Shown in pieces: positions 6,856 to 14,797 of a DNA stretch of 19,828 nucleotides. This stretch comes from Armatimonadota bacterium (GTDB lineage Bacteria; Sysuimicrobiota; Sysuimicrobiia; Sysuimicrobiales; Humicultoraceae): the NCBI GenBank assembly GCA_016198805.1, contig JACQHU010000199.1, positions 1 to 19,828 of the forward strand, given 5' to 3'. Under the pieces are notes generated by a model. It ran no database searches and was not told the origin of the DNA. It saw nothing but the letters and a program-made list of their open reading frames with translations. The position numbers and the translations under genes were made by a program. The stretch's first letter is position 1. Each line of letters begins with the position of its first letter.

Positions 6856-8226
6856 CTACCAGACCGGGCGGGCGACTTCGGGATACCGGCTAAGCGCCGA
6901 TTCGATGCTGGCCTTGATCCGTGCCAGCGCGGCCTCATTCCTGGCCTCGGCGCGCAGGACCAGCACCGGCTGCGTGTTGCTGGCCCGTACGAGCCCCCAG
7001 CCGTCGTCGAAGATCGCACGCGCGCCGTCCACATCGATCACCTGGTGCGTCCGCTTGAAGGCGTCGACCAGCGCCTCCACCACAGCGAACTTTCGCGCAT
7101 CCGGACAGGCCACACGTACCTCCGGCGTCGACGGATAGCGCGGCACGTCGGCGAGCAGCGCCGAGAGGGGGACGTCGCTGCGGGAGAGGATGCGCAGCAG
7201 TCGCCCCGCCGCATAGAGCGCGTCGTCGAAACCGTAGTACTCGTCGGCGAAGAACATGTGTCCGGACATCTCCCCGGTGAAGACGGCGCCGATCTCGCGC
7301 ATCTTGGCCTTGATCAGCGAATGCCCGGTGCGGTAGAAGAATGGCCGGCCGCCCAGCCGCCGGATCTCCTCAACCAGCGCCTCGGAGCATTTCACCTCTA
7401 CGATGGCCTGAGCCGCAGGGTGGCGCCGCATGATCTCCCGCCAGTAGAGGATCATCAGCAGATCGCCCCAGATGATCTCGCCCTGATCGTCTACCACCCC
7501 GATGCGGTCGCCGTCGCCGTCAAGCGCAATGCCCAGGTCGCACCGCTGTGCACGCACGGTGCGGATCAGATCCACGAGGTTGTGGGGATCGACGGGATCG
7601 GGATGGTGATGCGGAAAGCGGGGATCGGACTCGCAGAACAGCGGGGTGACCTCGACCCCCCATGCGGCCAGGACCTGCGGCGCCACCAGGCTGGCCGTTC
7701 CGTTCCCGCAGTCCAGCGCGACCTTCAGGCGCCGGGGGCCCAGGCGGATCCGGTCGCGCAGCATGTCGAGGTATGCCGAGGTCGCGTCGCGCGCCTCCAT
7801 GTGGCCCTGCCCGTCGAGGAACGGCCCCGTCTGGGCGCGGCGCCGGACCGCCTGGATCTGCTCGCCGTAAAGGGTCCCGAAGCCCCCGGCCAGCTTGAAC
7901 CCGTTGAACTCGGGGGGGTTATGGCTGGCGGTCACCATGACCCCGCCGTCGATGTCCCACTGCACGCGCGCGAAGTAGAACGTGGGCGTGATCACGGTCC
8001 CGATGTCCACCACCAGGCATCCGGAGGCCACCAGGCCCTGGGCCGCGGCGTCCGCGAGTGCCGGCGAGTGCTCACGGTTATCGCGGCCCAGCACCACCGG
8101 GCCGCCGGGGATATCCAGCATGGCGGCGTACGCCCGCGCGATGCGCGTGGCCACGTCCGGGGTCACCTCGCTGCCCACGACACCGCGGATATCGTACTCG
8201 CGGAAGATCTCAGGACGAATCGTCAC
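6856..8226 (-). CDS. manB: Phosphomannomutase/phosphoglucomutase (alpha-D-phosphohexomutase, AlgC/ManB type)
   Basis: Interconverts hexose 6-phosphate and 1-phosphate in the cytoplasm and so feeds NDP-sugar synthesis. All four family signatures are present in the 456-residue protein. They are the phosphoserine loop VTASHNP (98-104, Ser101), the metal loop DGDGDR (236-241), the sugar-binding GEMSGH (318-323) and the phosphate-binding RASNTQP (414-420). The N-terminus IFREYDIRGVVG is typical of bifunctional PMM/PGM enzymes rather than of phosphoglucosamine mutase (GlmM). The start at 8226 overlaps the lptD stop by four bases (ATGA), implying translational coupling. The gene converges on the O-antigen ligase with only 37 bases between them, in which I see no clear terminator. 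Confidence 0.94.
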   Translation of the reverse strand: MTIRPEIFREYDIRGVVGSEVTPDVATRIARAYAAMLDIPGGPVVLGRDNREHSPALADAAAQGLVASGCLVVDIGTVITPTFYFARVQWDIDGGVMVTASHNPPEFNGFKLAGGFGTLYGEQIQAVRRRAQTGPFLDGQGHMEARDATSAYLDMLRDRIRLGPRRLKVALDCGNGTASLVAPQVLAAWGVEVTPLFCESDPRFPHHHPDPVDPHNLVDLIRTVRAQRCDLGIALDGDGDRIGVVDDQGEIIWGDLLMILYWREIMRRHPAAQAIVEVKCSEALVEEIRRLGGRPFFYRTGHSLIKAKMREIGAVFTGEMSGHMFFADEYYGFDDALYAAGRLLRILSRSDVPLSALLADVPRYPSTPEVRVACPDARKFAVVEALVDAFKRTHQVIDVDGARAIFDDGWGLVRASNTQPVLVLRAEARNEAALARIKASIESALSRYPEVARPVW

Positions 8227-9749
8227 GGCGGCGGCTGTGGCGCGTCGGACCTGGTCCGGGGCACCACCGGTCCCGTCGGCTGCGTAAAGCCTGTGAGGCC
8301 AAACTCGAGGGAGATCTCGCGCTGCACCTGCCGGTACCGCACGATGATGTCGATGCAGTCGCAGATGTACCGGACCATATAGTCGATGTTCTCAAACGCC
8401 GCGAGCCGCGTATTGTACAGGACCGAGACCCCCACTTCCCAGCGCGGTGAGAGGATGACGCCCACCGCGCCGGCAAGTTCCGTCTGGGCGAACGCGGCGT
8501 TGTACGCCACGGAGGCGGCGATACGGTAGCGATCAGGCACGGCGCGGAAGACTCCCAGGCCGATGGTGCTGGCGGGTTCGACGTTGTCGATGCGCTGGGG
8601 CTGCGGCCCTCGGATTTCAACCAGCGAGTACTCCAGGGTCACCGTGGTGTGCGGGTCCAGCAGGTAGGCCAGCGATGCCTTGGCGCTCGTGATGGTCCGG
8701 ACATCACCGGTCCCGTAGTTGGACACGCGGAAGGCCGCGGAGGTAATGAAGCCCAGGCGCGGCCCCAGGGCGATCCTGTCCGATGAGAGCGAGACTTTCC
8801 CGTCCACGCGCGAGGTCGACAGGCCCCCCGGGAACAGCTCCGTATACCAGCCGGCGGACGCGGACAGGCTCCAGGAGAGCGGCGTCGAGGGGATGCGCAC
8901 GGGCGGGGTGGCCGCGCTGACCTCCACGACGTCGTACCGAAGCAGGTTGAATTCCGATCGGTCGTCGACCGTCTGCGTCCGTCCCAGGCGGAGGGTGGTG
9001 CTGAAGGCGGGGTTGCGATGGGTGAGGGTCAGCAGGGCGAAGAGCCCCGACTGTGTGCCGTATTTCAGGTAGACCTGCCCCCGGCTATCGTCCAGGCGCA
9101 GCGGGAACCGATAGTCGATCCACAGACCGTCGGTGCCATTGGTGCCGAATCCAGGAAACTGCGTGCTCTCTTCGGGCGAGCGCAGCGACACCACATAGCG
9201 CGGCAGGGTAATCAGCCGGCGGTCCCCCAGGTAGACCGAGGCCTGATAGGCGACGATCTCTTCGTCGGGGATGAACTCGATGCGCCGCGCGACTACACGG
9301 TACAGCGGCCGCTGGGGATTGCAGGTCGTCACGGTGCTCTCATGCGTGACGAACCGCATGGGGGTCACCTCGAGCCGGGTGCCGCGGAGATAGACGCGGC
9401 GCTCCAGGAAGCCCTCCACCGGTTCCAGCACGCCCTCATCCGTCCGGGTGTTGTAGACGAGCATCTGCCCGCGCAGTTCGCGGCCCAGCGCGTCGGTCAG
9501 CCGGATGCGGCCGGTGGCCACCACGACACCCGTGCGGAGATCGAACCGGGCGGCATCGGCCCAGAGCCGGTACTGCCGGAAGGTGGAGCGCACGTTGCCC
9601 TCGGCGGTGATGACCTGCTGGACGGCGTCGTAGATGATGACGTCGGCGTCGACCGTCGTGGGTGGCTGGGTGGTGGGTGCGGGCTGGGCACTGGCGCTTC
9701 GGACGGACACGAGCAGGGCCAATGCGGCAACGATGACGCCCCAGCGCAC
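8223..9749 (-). CDS. lptD: LptD/OstA-like LPS-assembly outer-membrane protein
   Basis: Outer-membrane beta-barrel with a periplasmic jellyroll domain that inserts LPS into the outer leaflet. A clear signal peptide ends at SASA-QP (residue 21-22). The OstA/LptA-like domain follows (about 33-130: VDADVIIYDAVQQVITAEGNV and short beta repeats). The stretch TVTTCNPQRPLYRVVARRIE (139-158) aligns by eye with the SFTSCLPG region of Escherichia coli LptD that holds Cys173. The rest is alternating beta-strand sequence ending near YICDCIDIIVRYR (461-473), which corresponds to the C-terminal CC pair. At 508 residues it is much shorter than the about 780 residues of E. coli LptD. It starts at GTG (9749) with GAGGTG four bases upstream (9754-9759). 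It is coupled to the phosphohexomutase downstream and divergent from the LpxB-like operon. Confidence 0.85.
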   Translation of the reverse strand: MRWGVIVAALALLVSVRSASAQPAPTTQPPTTVDADVIIYDAVQQVITAEGNVRSTFRQYRLWADAARFDLRTGVVVATGRIRLTDALGRELRGQMLVYNTRTDEGVLEPVEGFLERRVYLRGTRLEVTPMRFVTHESTVTTCNPQRPLYRVVARRIEFIPDEEIVAYQASVYLGDRRLITLPRYVVSLRSPEESTQFPGFGTNGTDGLWIDYRFPLRLDDSRGQVYLKYGTQSGLFALLTLTHRNPAFSTTLRLGRTQTVDDRSEFNLLRYDVVEVSAATPPVRIPSTPLSWSLSASAGWYTELFPGGLSTSRVDGKVSLSSDRIALGPRLGFITSAAFRVSNYGTGDVRTITSAKASLAYLLDPHTTVTLEYSLVEIRGPQPQRIDNVEPASTIGLGVFRAVPDRYRIAASVAYNAAFAQTELAGAVGVILSPRWEVGVSVLYNTRLAAFENIDYMVRYICDCIDIIVRYRQVQREISLEFGLTGFTQPTGPVVPRTRSDAPQPPP

Positions 9750-9835
9750 GCAACACCTCGAGGGGGGAAGCTCTCCACCCTATTCGGCCGCATGGGCGGG
9801 CTTCCTGCTCGGGTGACGGGGCGTCCCAGGTGGAA

Positions 9836-9865
9836 TTGCGGTCCTGCACCAGCGGAGACTATAAT
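9836..9865 (+). promoter_or_regulatory. Sigma-70-type promoter upstream of the LpxB-like operon
   Basis: TTGCGG (9836-9841), an 18-base spacer and a perfect TATAAT (9860-9865) lie in the 134-base gap between lptD and the LpxB-like gene. In DNA this GC-rich a perfect -10 is conspicuous. Transcription would start near 9872, leaving a leader of only about 6-12 bases. On the other strand the same spot reads TATAGT (9863 to 9858), so the -10 region may work in both directions. Its minus-strand -35 is poor. Confidence 0.65.
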
Positions 9866-9883
9866 GGAGCAGTTTTGGTGCCG

Positions 9884-11077
9884 ATGACGATCAACGGACA
9901 CGCCGCACTGGTCATCGTGGGCAACGGCCCGGGGGAAGTGGCCGGCTGGGCCGTGCCCATTGCGACCGAGGCCCGCCGCTGGGCGGCCGCGCATGGCCGG
10001 CCGATCGAGGTCGATCTGTGCCTTCCACCCTGCCAGTTTGCCAGCGGGCAGGAGCAGGCGGCCGCGGCCGCCGCGGGAGTCTTCGACCGCATCCTCGATC
10101 CCAGGGAAACCCTGCGTCTGGGGCTGGGACTGGGCAGCTGGGAGCCGTCGGCGCCGGCGGCGGTGCTCCACGTCGGCGGTGACTTCTGGTACTCGCGCCG
10201 GCTGGCCCGTCGCTGGGGGGCGCGCGCCTATGCGTTTGTGGAGCGGGCGCATGTCTCACGCACGCACAAGGCCTTTGAGCGGATCTTCGTTCCGACCCCT
10301 GATGTCGCCGAGCGGCTGGCGCGTCATGGCGTTCCTGCGGGGAAGGTCGTGGTCACGGGGGATCCGCGGCACGACGCGCTCCGCGACTACCAGCTGCAGG
10401 CGCCCTCTGGCAACGGGCAGGGCCCCGCCCCCAAGGTGACCTTCCTGGCCGGGAGCCGGGACACGGTGTTCCGCGCCTTCTTCCCGTTCTGGGTGGAGAC
10501 CGCCGCGGCCCTGCGCGCCGGGGTCCCCGATGCCCGGTTGATGATCGCGATCTCTCCCTATGTCTCGCCGGAGGTGCATCGGGCCCTGGTCACGCAGCAT
10601 CGGCCGCGCCTGGACGCCATCGGCGTGCAGGTGGAATACGGCGGCTGGTCCAGCATCATCGGCTCCGACCTGGTGCTGACCATCCCCGGGACCAACACGC
10701 TGGAACTGGCCATCATGCGCATTCCCACCATCGTGGTGCTCCCGACCAACTTCACGCTGCAGATCCCCGCCGAGGGCCTCATCGAATGGATCACGCGCGT
10801 GCCCCGAATCGGGCCGGCCCTCAAACTGTTCCTGGCCCGCCGCTACCTCAGGCGCATGCCCTATGTGGCCCTGCCCAACATGTGGGCCCGGCAGCGGATC
10901 ATGCCCGAACTGATCGGTGCCGTGACCCCGGGGCAGGTCGCCGAAGAAGCGGCCCGTCTGGTGCGGGACGCCGACGCCCGGCGCTCCCTGGTCGAGCAGC
11001 TCTCGATGATCCCCCACGAACCCGGCGCATCGGGCCGGATCATCACCGCGGTCAGCGCGGCGTGGACGACCGGATGA
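9884..11077 (+). CDS. LpxB-like (GT19 family) glycosyltransferase, copy 1
   Basis: Relative of lipid-A-disaccharide synthase, a peripheral inner-membrane GT-B enzyme that joins UDP-diacylglucosamine to lipid X. In this 397-residue protein the N-terminal loop reads GNGPGEVAGW (13-22), where LpxB has GE-T/S-SGD. VTFLAGSR (185-192) matches the LLPGSR motif. SDLVLTIPGTNTLELA (261-276) and PYVALPNMWARQRIMPELIG (326-345) match the LpxB SD-x-x-L-x-x-SGT-x-x-LE and SLPNLLAGR-x-x-x-E-L-L blocks that bind the donor. The ATG at 9884 is chosen because it follows the promoter; GTG at 9878 with GGAG eight bases upstream is an alternative. It overlaps the next gene by ATGA. The Asp-to-Trp change in the N-terminal loop argues for a different acceptor, so lipid A disaccharide synthase activity should not be assumed. 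Confidence 0.82.
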   Translation: MTINGHAALVIVGNGPGEVAGWAVPIATEARRWAAAHGRPIEVDLCLPPCQFASGQEQAAAAAAGVFDRILDPRETLRLGLGLGSWEPSAPAAVLHVGGDFWYSRRLARRWGARAYAFVERAHVSRTHKAFERIFVPTPDVAERLARHGVPAGKVVVTGDPRHDALRDYQLQAPSGNGQGPAPKVTFLAGSRDTVFRAFFPFWVETAAALRAGVPDARLMIAISPYVSPEVHRALVTQHRPRLDAIGVQVEYGGWSSIIGSDLVLTIPGTNTLELAIMRIPTIVVLPTNFTLQIPAEGLIEWITRVPRIGPALKLFLARRYLRRMPYVALPNMWARQRIMPELIGAVTPGQVAEEAARLVRDADARRSLVEQLSMIPHEPGASGRIITAVSAAWTTG

Positions 11078-12831
11078 GCGACACGCGCCGTCTGGCGCAG
11101 TACGTGCTGCGGTACCGCCTGCACGTGGCCGGCGCTCTGACCGCCATGCTGGTGGTCACCGCGGCGGGGCTGGTCGCGCCGGCCTATGCCGGCGCCCTCA
11201 TCGACCGGCTGATCGCCAGCCGTGATTTCGGCGTGCTGAACCGCGCCGCCCTGGTCATGCTCGTGCTCTTTGGGCTGCGGAGCCTCGGGCAGTACGCGCA
11301 GATCTACGCCACCTTCTACCTGAGCCACCGCGTCGTCGCTGACCTCCGAGGCGACCTGTTCGCCCGGATTCAGCGGTGGTCGCTGGACCGGTTCGCGACC
11401 TGGCAGAGCGGCGACGCCATCTCCCGCAGCCTCCAGGACACTCAGCTGGTGCAGAGCGAGCTGCTGACCGGCCTGATCGACGGGATCTCCGCGGCGCTGA
11501 TGGTGGTGGGCATCGTGGCCATGCTGCTGCGCATCGACTGGCAGCTGTCCCTGGTCATCGCCCTGGTGATCCCGCTGGTCCTGGTCCTGGCCCGGGTGTT
11601 CGGACGGGAGATCCAGGGCACCGCGATGCGCGCGCAGGAGCACGTGGCCGGGCTGGCCGGGCTGATCCGCGAGGCCTTTACCGGGGCCCGCGTGATCCGG
11701 GCCTTTGCCCGCGAGGACCGGGAGATCGGACGGTTCCAGCAGCAGAATGAGCGGGCCTTCTCGGCCAACGTGCGCATCGGCCGGATGATCGCGCTGCAGG
11801 TCCCGGTGACCAGCTTCCTGACGGCCTGCGGGATGGTGGTGGTGCTCTGGGTCGGCGGGCAGCGGGTCACCGCGGGCGATCTCACGGCAGGATCGCTGGT
11901 GGCGTTCCTCGCGTACCTGTCGCTGGCCATCGAGCCAGCCCAGGGCCTGGTCCGCCACTACGCCGGCCTGCGGCAGGCCCTGGCCGCCTTCAGGCGGATC
12001 CGGGCGTTGCTGGACGAACCCGCCGGCCTGCGCGATGCTCCCGGGGCGGTCCCCCTTCCCCCGATCGTCGGGCACGTCCGCTTCGACCGGGTGTCGTTCG
12101 CCTATGCCCCGGGCCAGTGGGCGCTACGGAACCTGAGCCTCGAGGCCGCGCCGGGCGAGCGCGTGGCGCTGGTGGGCTTAAGCGGCGCGGGCAAGACCAC
12201 GCTGGTGAACCTGATCGCCCGGTTCTACGACCCGGCCGAGGGGAAGGTGGAAATCGACGGCTGGGATCTCCGGCGGGTGACCGCGCGGTCGCTGCGGCGG
12301 CAGATCGGCCTAGTCCCGCAGGAGACGATCCTGTTCCGCGGCACCGTCCGCGAGAACATCGCCTACGCGCGTCCCGATGCGTCGCTGGATGACGTGATCG
12401 CCGCGGCCAAGGCCGCCAATGCCCACGACTTCATCGCCCAGCTCAGCCAGGGGTACGAGACGCTGCTGGGCGACGACGGCATGCAGCTGTCGGGGGGACA
12501 GCGCCAGCGGCTGGCCATCGCCCGGGCGCTGCTGACCGCCCCGCGGCTGTTGATCTTCGACGAGGCCACCTCCGCGCTGGACAGTGAATCCGAGGCGCTC
12601 ATCCAGGAGGCCATCGACCGCATCGCGCGCGGCCGGACCACCTTCATCATCGCCCACCGGCTGTCGACGGTCCGGGGCGCGGACCGGATCATCGTCCTGG
12701 ACCAGGGCAGCGTCGTGGAGCAGGGACGGCACGAGGAGCTGCTGGCGCGTGACGGCCCGTACGCCCGGCTGCTCCGCCTGCAGTGGCTGGACGCGCAGCC
12801 CACCGAGCGGACCCCCGCGCGCACGTCGTAG
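11074..12831 (+). CDS. MsbA-like ABC exporter half-transporter (membrane domain fused to ATPase)
   Basis: Flips or exports a lipid-linked substrate across the inner membrane as a homodimer. The 585-residue protein has six hydrophobic segments (about 17-40, 58-80, 135-152, 157-178, 240-262 and 270-290). The ATPase from about 335 has Walker A GLSGAGKTT (368-376), the Q-loop LVPQE (413-417), signature LSGGQ (472-476), Walker B LLIFDEATSALD (492-503) and the switch His528 in IIAHRLST. The start at 11074 is fixed by the ATGA overlap with the LpxB-like stop; a longer upstream reading frame runs back through the LpxB-like gene and is ignored. In E. coli MsbA carries core-lipid A, so its place right after an LpxB-like gene suggests it flips the glycolipid made by this operon. 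Confidence 0.93.
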   Translation: MSDTRRLAQYVLRYRLHVAGALTAMLVVTAAGLVAPAYAGALIDRLIASRDFGVLNRAALVMLVLFGLRSLGQYAQIYATFYLSHRVVADLRGDLFARIQRWSLDRFATWQSGDAISRSLQDTQLVQSELLTGLIDGISAALMVVGIVAMLLRIDWQLSLVIALVIPLVLVLARVFGREIQGTAMRAQEHVAGLAGLIREAFTGARVIRAFAREDREIGRFQQQNERAFSANVRIGRMIALQVPVTSFLTACGMVVVLWVGGQRVTAGDLTAGSLVAFLAYLSLAIEPAQGLVRHYAGLRQALAAFRRIRALLDEPAGLRDAPGAVPLPPIVGHVRFDRVSFAYAPGQWALRNLSLEAAPGERVALVGLSGAGKTTLVNLIARFYDPAEGKVEIDGWDLRRVTARSLRRQIGLVPQETILFRGTVRENIAYARPDASLDDVIAAAKAANAHDFIAQLSQGYETLLGDDGMQLSGGQRQRLAIARALLTAPRLLIFDEATSALDSESEALIQEAIDRIARGRTTFIIAHRLSTVRGADRIIVLDQGSVVEQGRHEELLARDGPYARLLRLQWLDAQPTERTPARTS

Positions 12832-12921
12832 ATGGTCTCGCCCGCCCAGACCCTCCACCTCAGCGTGGTGGTGCCGACCTGCACCCGCGCGCCGGACCGC
12901 GGGGCGCTGGGGTTGAGATGA
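12832..12921 (+). pseudogene. 29-codon remnant of a family-2 glycosyltransferase N-terminus (or coupling mini-ORF)
   Basis: An ATG begins on the very next base after the exporter's TAG and opens a 29-codon frame, MVSPAQTLHLSVVVPTCTRA and nine more residues, ending in TGA. The segment LSVVVPTCTR is what the first beta-strand and loop of a GT2 enzyme look like (compare DLSVVIPTHN and LLSVVIPTYN in the two following genes). The rest of the GT fold is missing. Its TGA overlaps the ATG of the next glycosyltransferase (ATGA, 12918-12921). The likeliest reading is the stump of a third tandem GT2 gene after an internal deletion. It could now serve only to carry ribosomes from the exporter gene to the next gene. 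It is too short for normal gene callers. Confidence 0.6.
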
Positions 12922-13886
12922 GCGCTCCCTCAGACCTCAGCGTCGTCATCCCGACGCACAACGGCGGCGGAGTTCTTCACCGCGCACTGGAGGCGCTGCA
13001 GGCGCAGGATGCGCCGCGCGACCGCTTCGAGATCATCGTCGTAGACGACGGGTCCACCGACGGGTCCACGGAGGGCCTCCAGGCGAAGAAAGGCCCGGTG
13101 GCCCTGCGCCTCCTGCGGCAGGCCAACCGGGGCATCGCGGCGGCCCGCAACCTGGGCGCCGCCGAAGCGAAGGGGCGGGCGCTGCTTTTCGTGGACGCCG
13201 ACGTCTGGGCGACCCCGGGCCTGGTCTCGGCGCACCTGGCGTACCACGCGTCACGGCGGGACCTCGGCGTGCAGGGTCGCCTCGTCCAGCATCCGGACAG
13301 CCTGACCACCTTCTTCATGCGGGCCCAGCACCGGGTGATGATCCACTCGACCTGGCGGCGTCGCGAGGGGATGTCGCCTTTTCACGTGATCTCGCGGAAC
13401 TTCTCGGTGGATGCCGACGCCTTCCGCCGGGCCAGCGGGTTCGATGAGGGGTTCCGGGGCTACGGCTGGGAGGACATCGAACTGGCGTATCGGTTGGTGC
13501 GCAGCGGCGTGACGCTGCGCTATGAACCGACCGCGCTGGCCCATCACTTCCACATCCAGACGCTCGACGAGCTGCGGGAGAAACTGCGCCAGGCCGGTGA
13601 GGGCGCCGTGTACTTCTGGCGGAAGCACGATCGCGATTGGCGGCTGGGGCTGTTCCTGGAAATCCTCCCGGTCCTGCTGCCGCTCAAGTGGCTCGTCTAC
13701 CGCAGCGGGATCGTGACCGCAGCCCTTCGGCCGGTGCTGCGGGTCGCGGAGCGCGCCGGCCTGCTGGTGGTCTGCGGAGAACTCTACAGCCACCTGATCT
13801 GGCAGTCGTTCTACGACGGCGTGTTCGCGGGCATGCGGCAGCCACCGGAACAGGCCGTGGGGCAGGCCGGGGCGCAGCGGTCATGA
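12918..13886 (+). CDS. Family-2 glycosyltransferase (GT-A fold), copy 1
   Basis: Inverting glycosyltransferase of the GT2 family, expected on the cytoplasmic face of the inner membrane. In the 322-residue protein SVVIPTHN (8-15) forms the nucleotide site, VVDDGSTDGS (41-50) gives donor contacts, and FVDADV (91-96) is the DXD metal site. RNFSVDADAFRRASGFDEGFRGYGWEDIELAYRL (160-193 region) contains the WEDIEL (184-189) block typical of the GT2/GT7-C catalytic acid region. The C-terminus (about 233-300) has amphipathic and hydrophobic stretches (LFLEILPVLLPLKWLVYRSG) that could bind the membrane. The start at 12918 follows GGGG a few bases upstream and overlaps the mini-ORF stop. The stop overlaps the next GT2 start (ATGA). 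Donor and acceptor are unknown. Confidence 0.9.
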   Translation: MSAPSDLSVVIPTHNGGGVLHRALEALQAQDAPRDRFEIIVVDDGSTDGSTEGLQAKKGPVALRLLRQANRGIAAARNLGAAEAKGRALLFVDADVWATPGLVSAHLAYHASRRDLGVQGRLVQHPDSLTTFFMRAQHRVMIHSTWRRREGMSPFHVISRNFSVDADAFRRASGFDEGFRGYGWEDIELAYRLVRSGVTLRYEPTALAHHFHIQTLDELREKLRQAGEGAVYFWRKHDRDWRLGLFLEILPVLLPLKWLVYRSGIVTAALRPVLRVAERAGLLVVCGELYSHLIWQSFYDGVFAGMRQPPEQAVGQAGAQRS

Positions 13887-14797
13887 CCACGCAGAAGCCG
13901 CTGCTCAGCGTGGTGATCCCCACCTACAACCACGCGGCGCTGCTGCGCCTGGCCCTCGACCGCCTGGCCGCTCAAACCCTGTCCCGCAAAGCGTTCGAGA
14001 TTGTCGCCGTCGACGACGGCTCCACCGACGAGACCCCCGCCGTCCTGGCCGCCGCCCGCGCGCCCCTGCGAGCGGTCCGCCTCGAGGTCAACCGCGGGCG
14101 CGCCGCTGCCCGCAATGCGGGCATCCGCGCCGCCCGCTCACCGCTGGTTGTCTTCATCGACAGCGACGTCCTGGTCGGGCCCGACTTTCTCCAGCGCCAC
14201 CTGGAGATCCACCGGGCCGCCGGCCGTCCGGTCGTCGGCCGCGGGCCGGTGATCTTCATCCCCTCGCCGGACGTTCCCGCCCATGTGCCGCTGGTGCGCA
14301 GTTCGCCGGCGTACCTGGACACCGCCAACGCCTCGGTGCCGCGGCAGCCGCTGTTCGACGCCGGCCTCTTCGATGAGGGGTTCAGGGTGTACGGCTGGGA
14401 AGACTTCGACCTCGGGTTGCGCCTGCAGGCGTTGGGGCTGCCTCGCGTGTTTTCGGAGGCCGCGGTGGCGTTTCACGTCCAGCCGCCGCCGACCCTGGAG
14501 TCGCTCGACCAGGACCTGGCACGCGAGGAAGAACGCGCGCGGACGGCCCTCTACCTCCTGCGCAAGCACCCTGGGCCGCAGACACGGATGCTGATTCAGG
14601 ATACCCCGCTGCAACGGGCGGTGCACTTCGTGATGGGCGGCGCCGGCCTGATGCCGGTCCGGACGGCCCTTGGTCTGGCCCGGTGGCTGCGCGCGCGGCG
14701 CCTGCATACGCTGGCGTTCTTGATCGCTCGGGGAGTCCTCAACCGCCACTACCTGCGCTCGCTGGACCGGTTCCGGAGGCTGCAAGGCCATGTTTGA
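13883..14797 (+). CDS. Family-2 glycosyltransferase (GT-A fold), copy 2
   Basis: A 304-residue paralogue of the preceding enzyme with the same layout: SVVIPTYN (9-16), VAVDDGSTDE (41-50), FIDSDV (91-96) as DXD site, NRGRAAARNAGI in between, and FDEGFRVYGWEDFDLGLRL (163-181) with WEDFDL at 172-177. The C-terminal part is basic and partly hydrophobic (about 255-300), suggesting peripheral membrane contact. The ATG at 13883 is set by the ATGA overlap with the first GT2; a longer frame extending back into that gene is not credible. The two enzymes diverge enough outside the motifs that they probably add different sugars. Its stop lies eight bases inside the following LpxB-related gene. Confidence 0.9.
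   Translation: MTTQKPLLSVVIPTYNHAALLRLALDRLAAQTLSRKAFEIVAVDDGSTDETPAVLAAARAPLRAVRLEVNRGRAAARNAGIRAARSPLVVFIDSDVLVGPDFLQRHLEIHRAAGRPVVGRGPVIFIPSPDVPAHVPLVRSSPAYLDTANASVPRQPLFDAGLFDEGFRVYGWEDFDLGLRLQALGLPRVFSEAAVAFHVQPPPTLESLDQDLAREEERARTALYLLRKHPGPQTRMLIQDTPLQRAVHFVMGGAGLMPVRTALGLARWLRARRLHTLAFLIARGVLNRHYLRSLDRFRRLQGHV

Noticed and set aside
7045..8382. 445-codon plus-strand open frame opposite the phosphohexomutase
   Set aside because: Antisense shadow of a gene with all four catalytic motifs; no domain recognised.
10786..11073. 96-codon N-terminal extension of the ABC exporter
   Set aside because: It lies entirely within the LpxB-like gene in another frame; the ATGA overlap at 11074 gives a normal-length MsbA-like protein.
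10861..12075. 404-codon minus-strand open frame opposite the exporter
   Set aside because: Gln/Asp/His-rich shadow translation without homology to anything I recognise.
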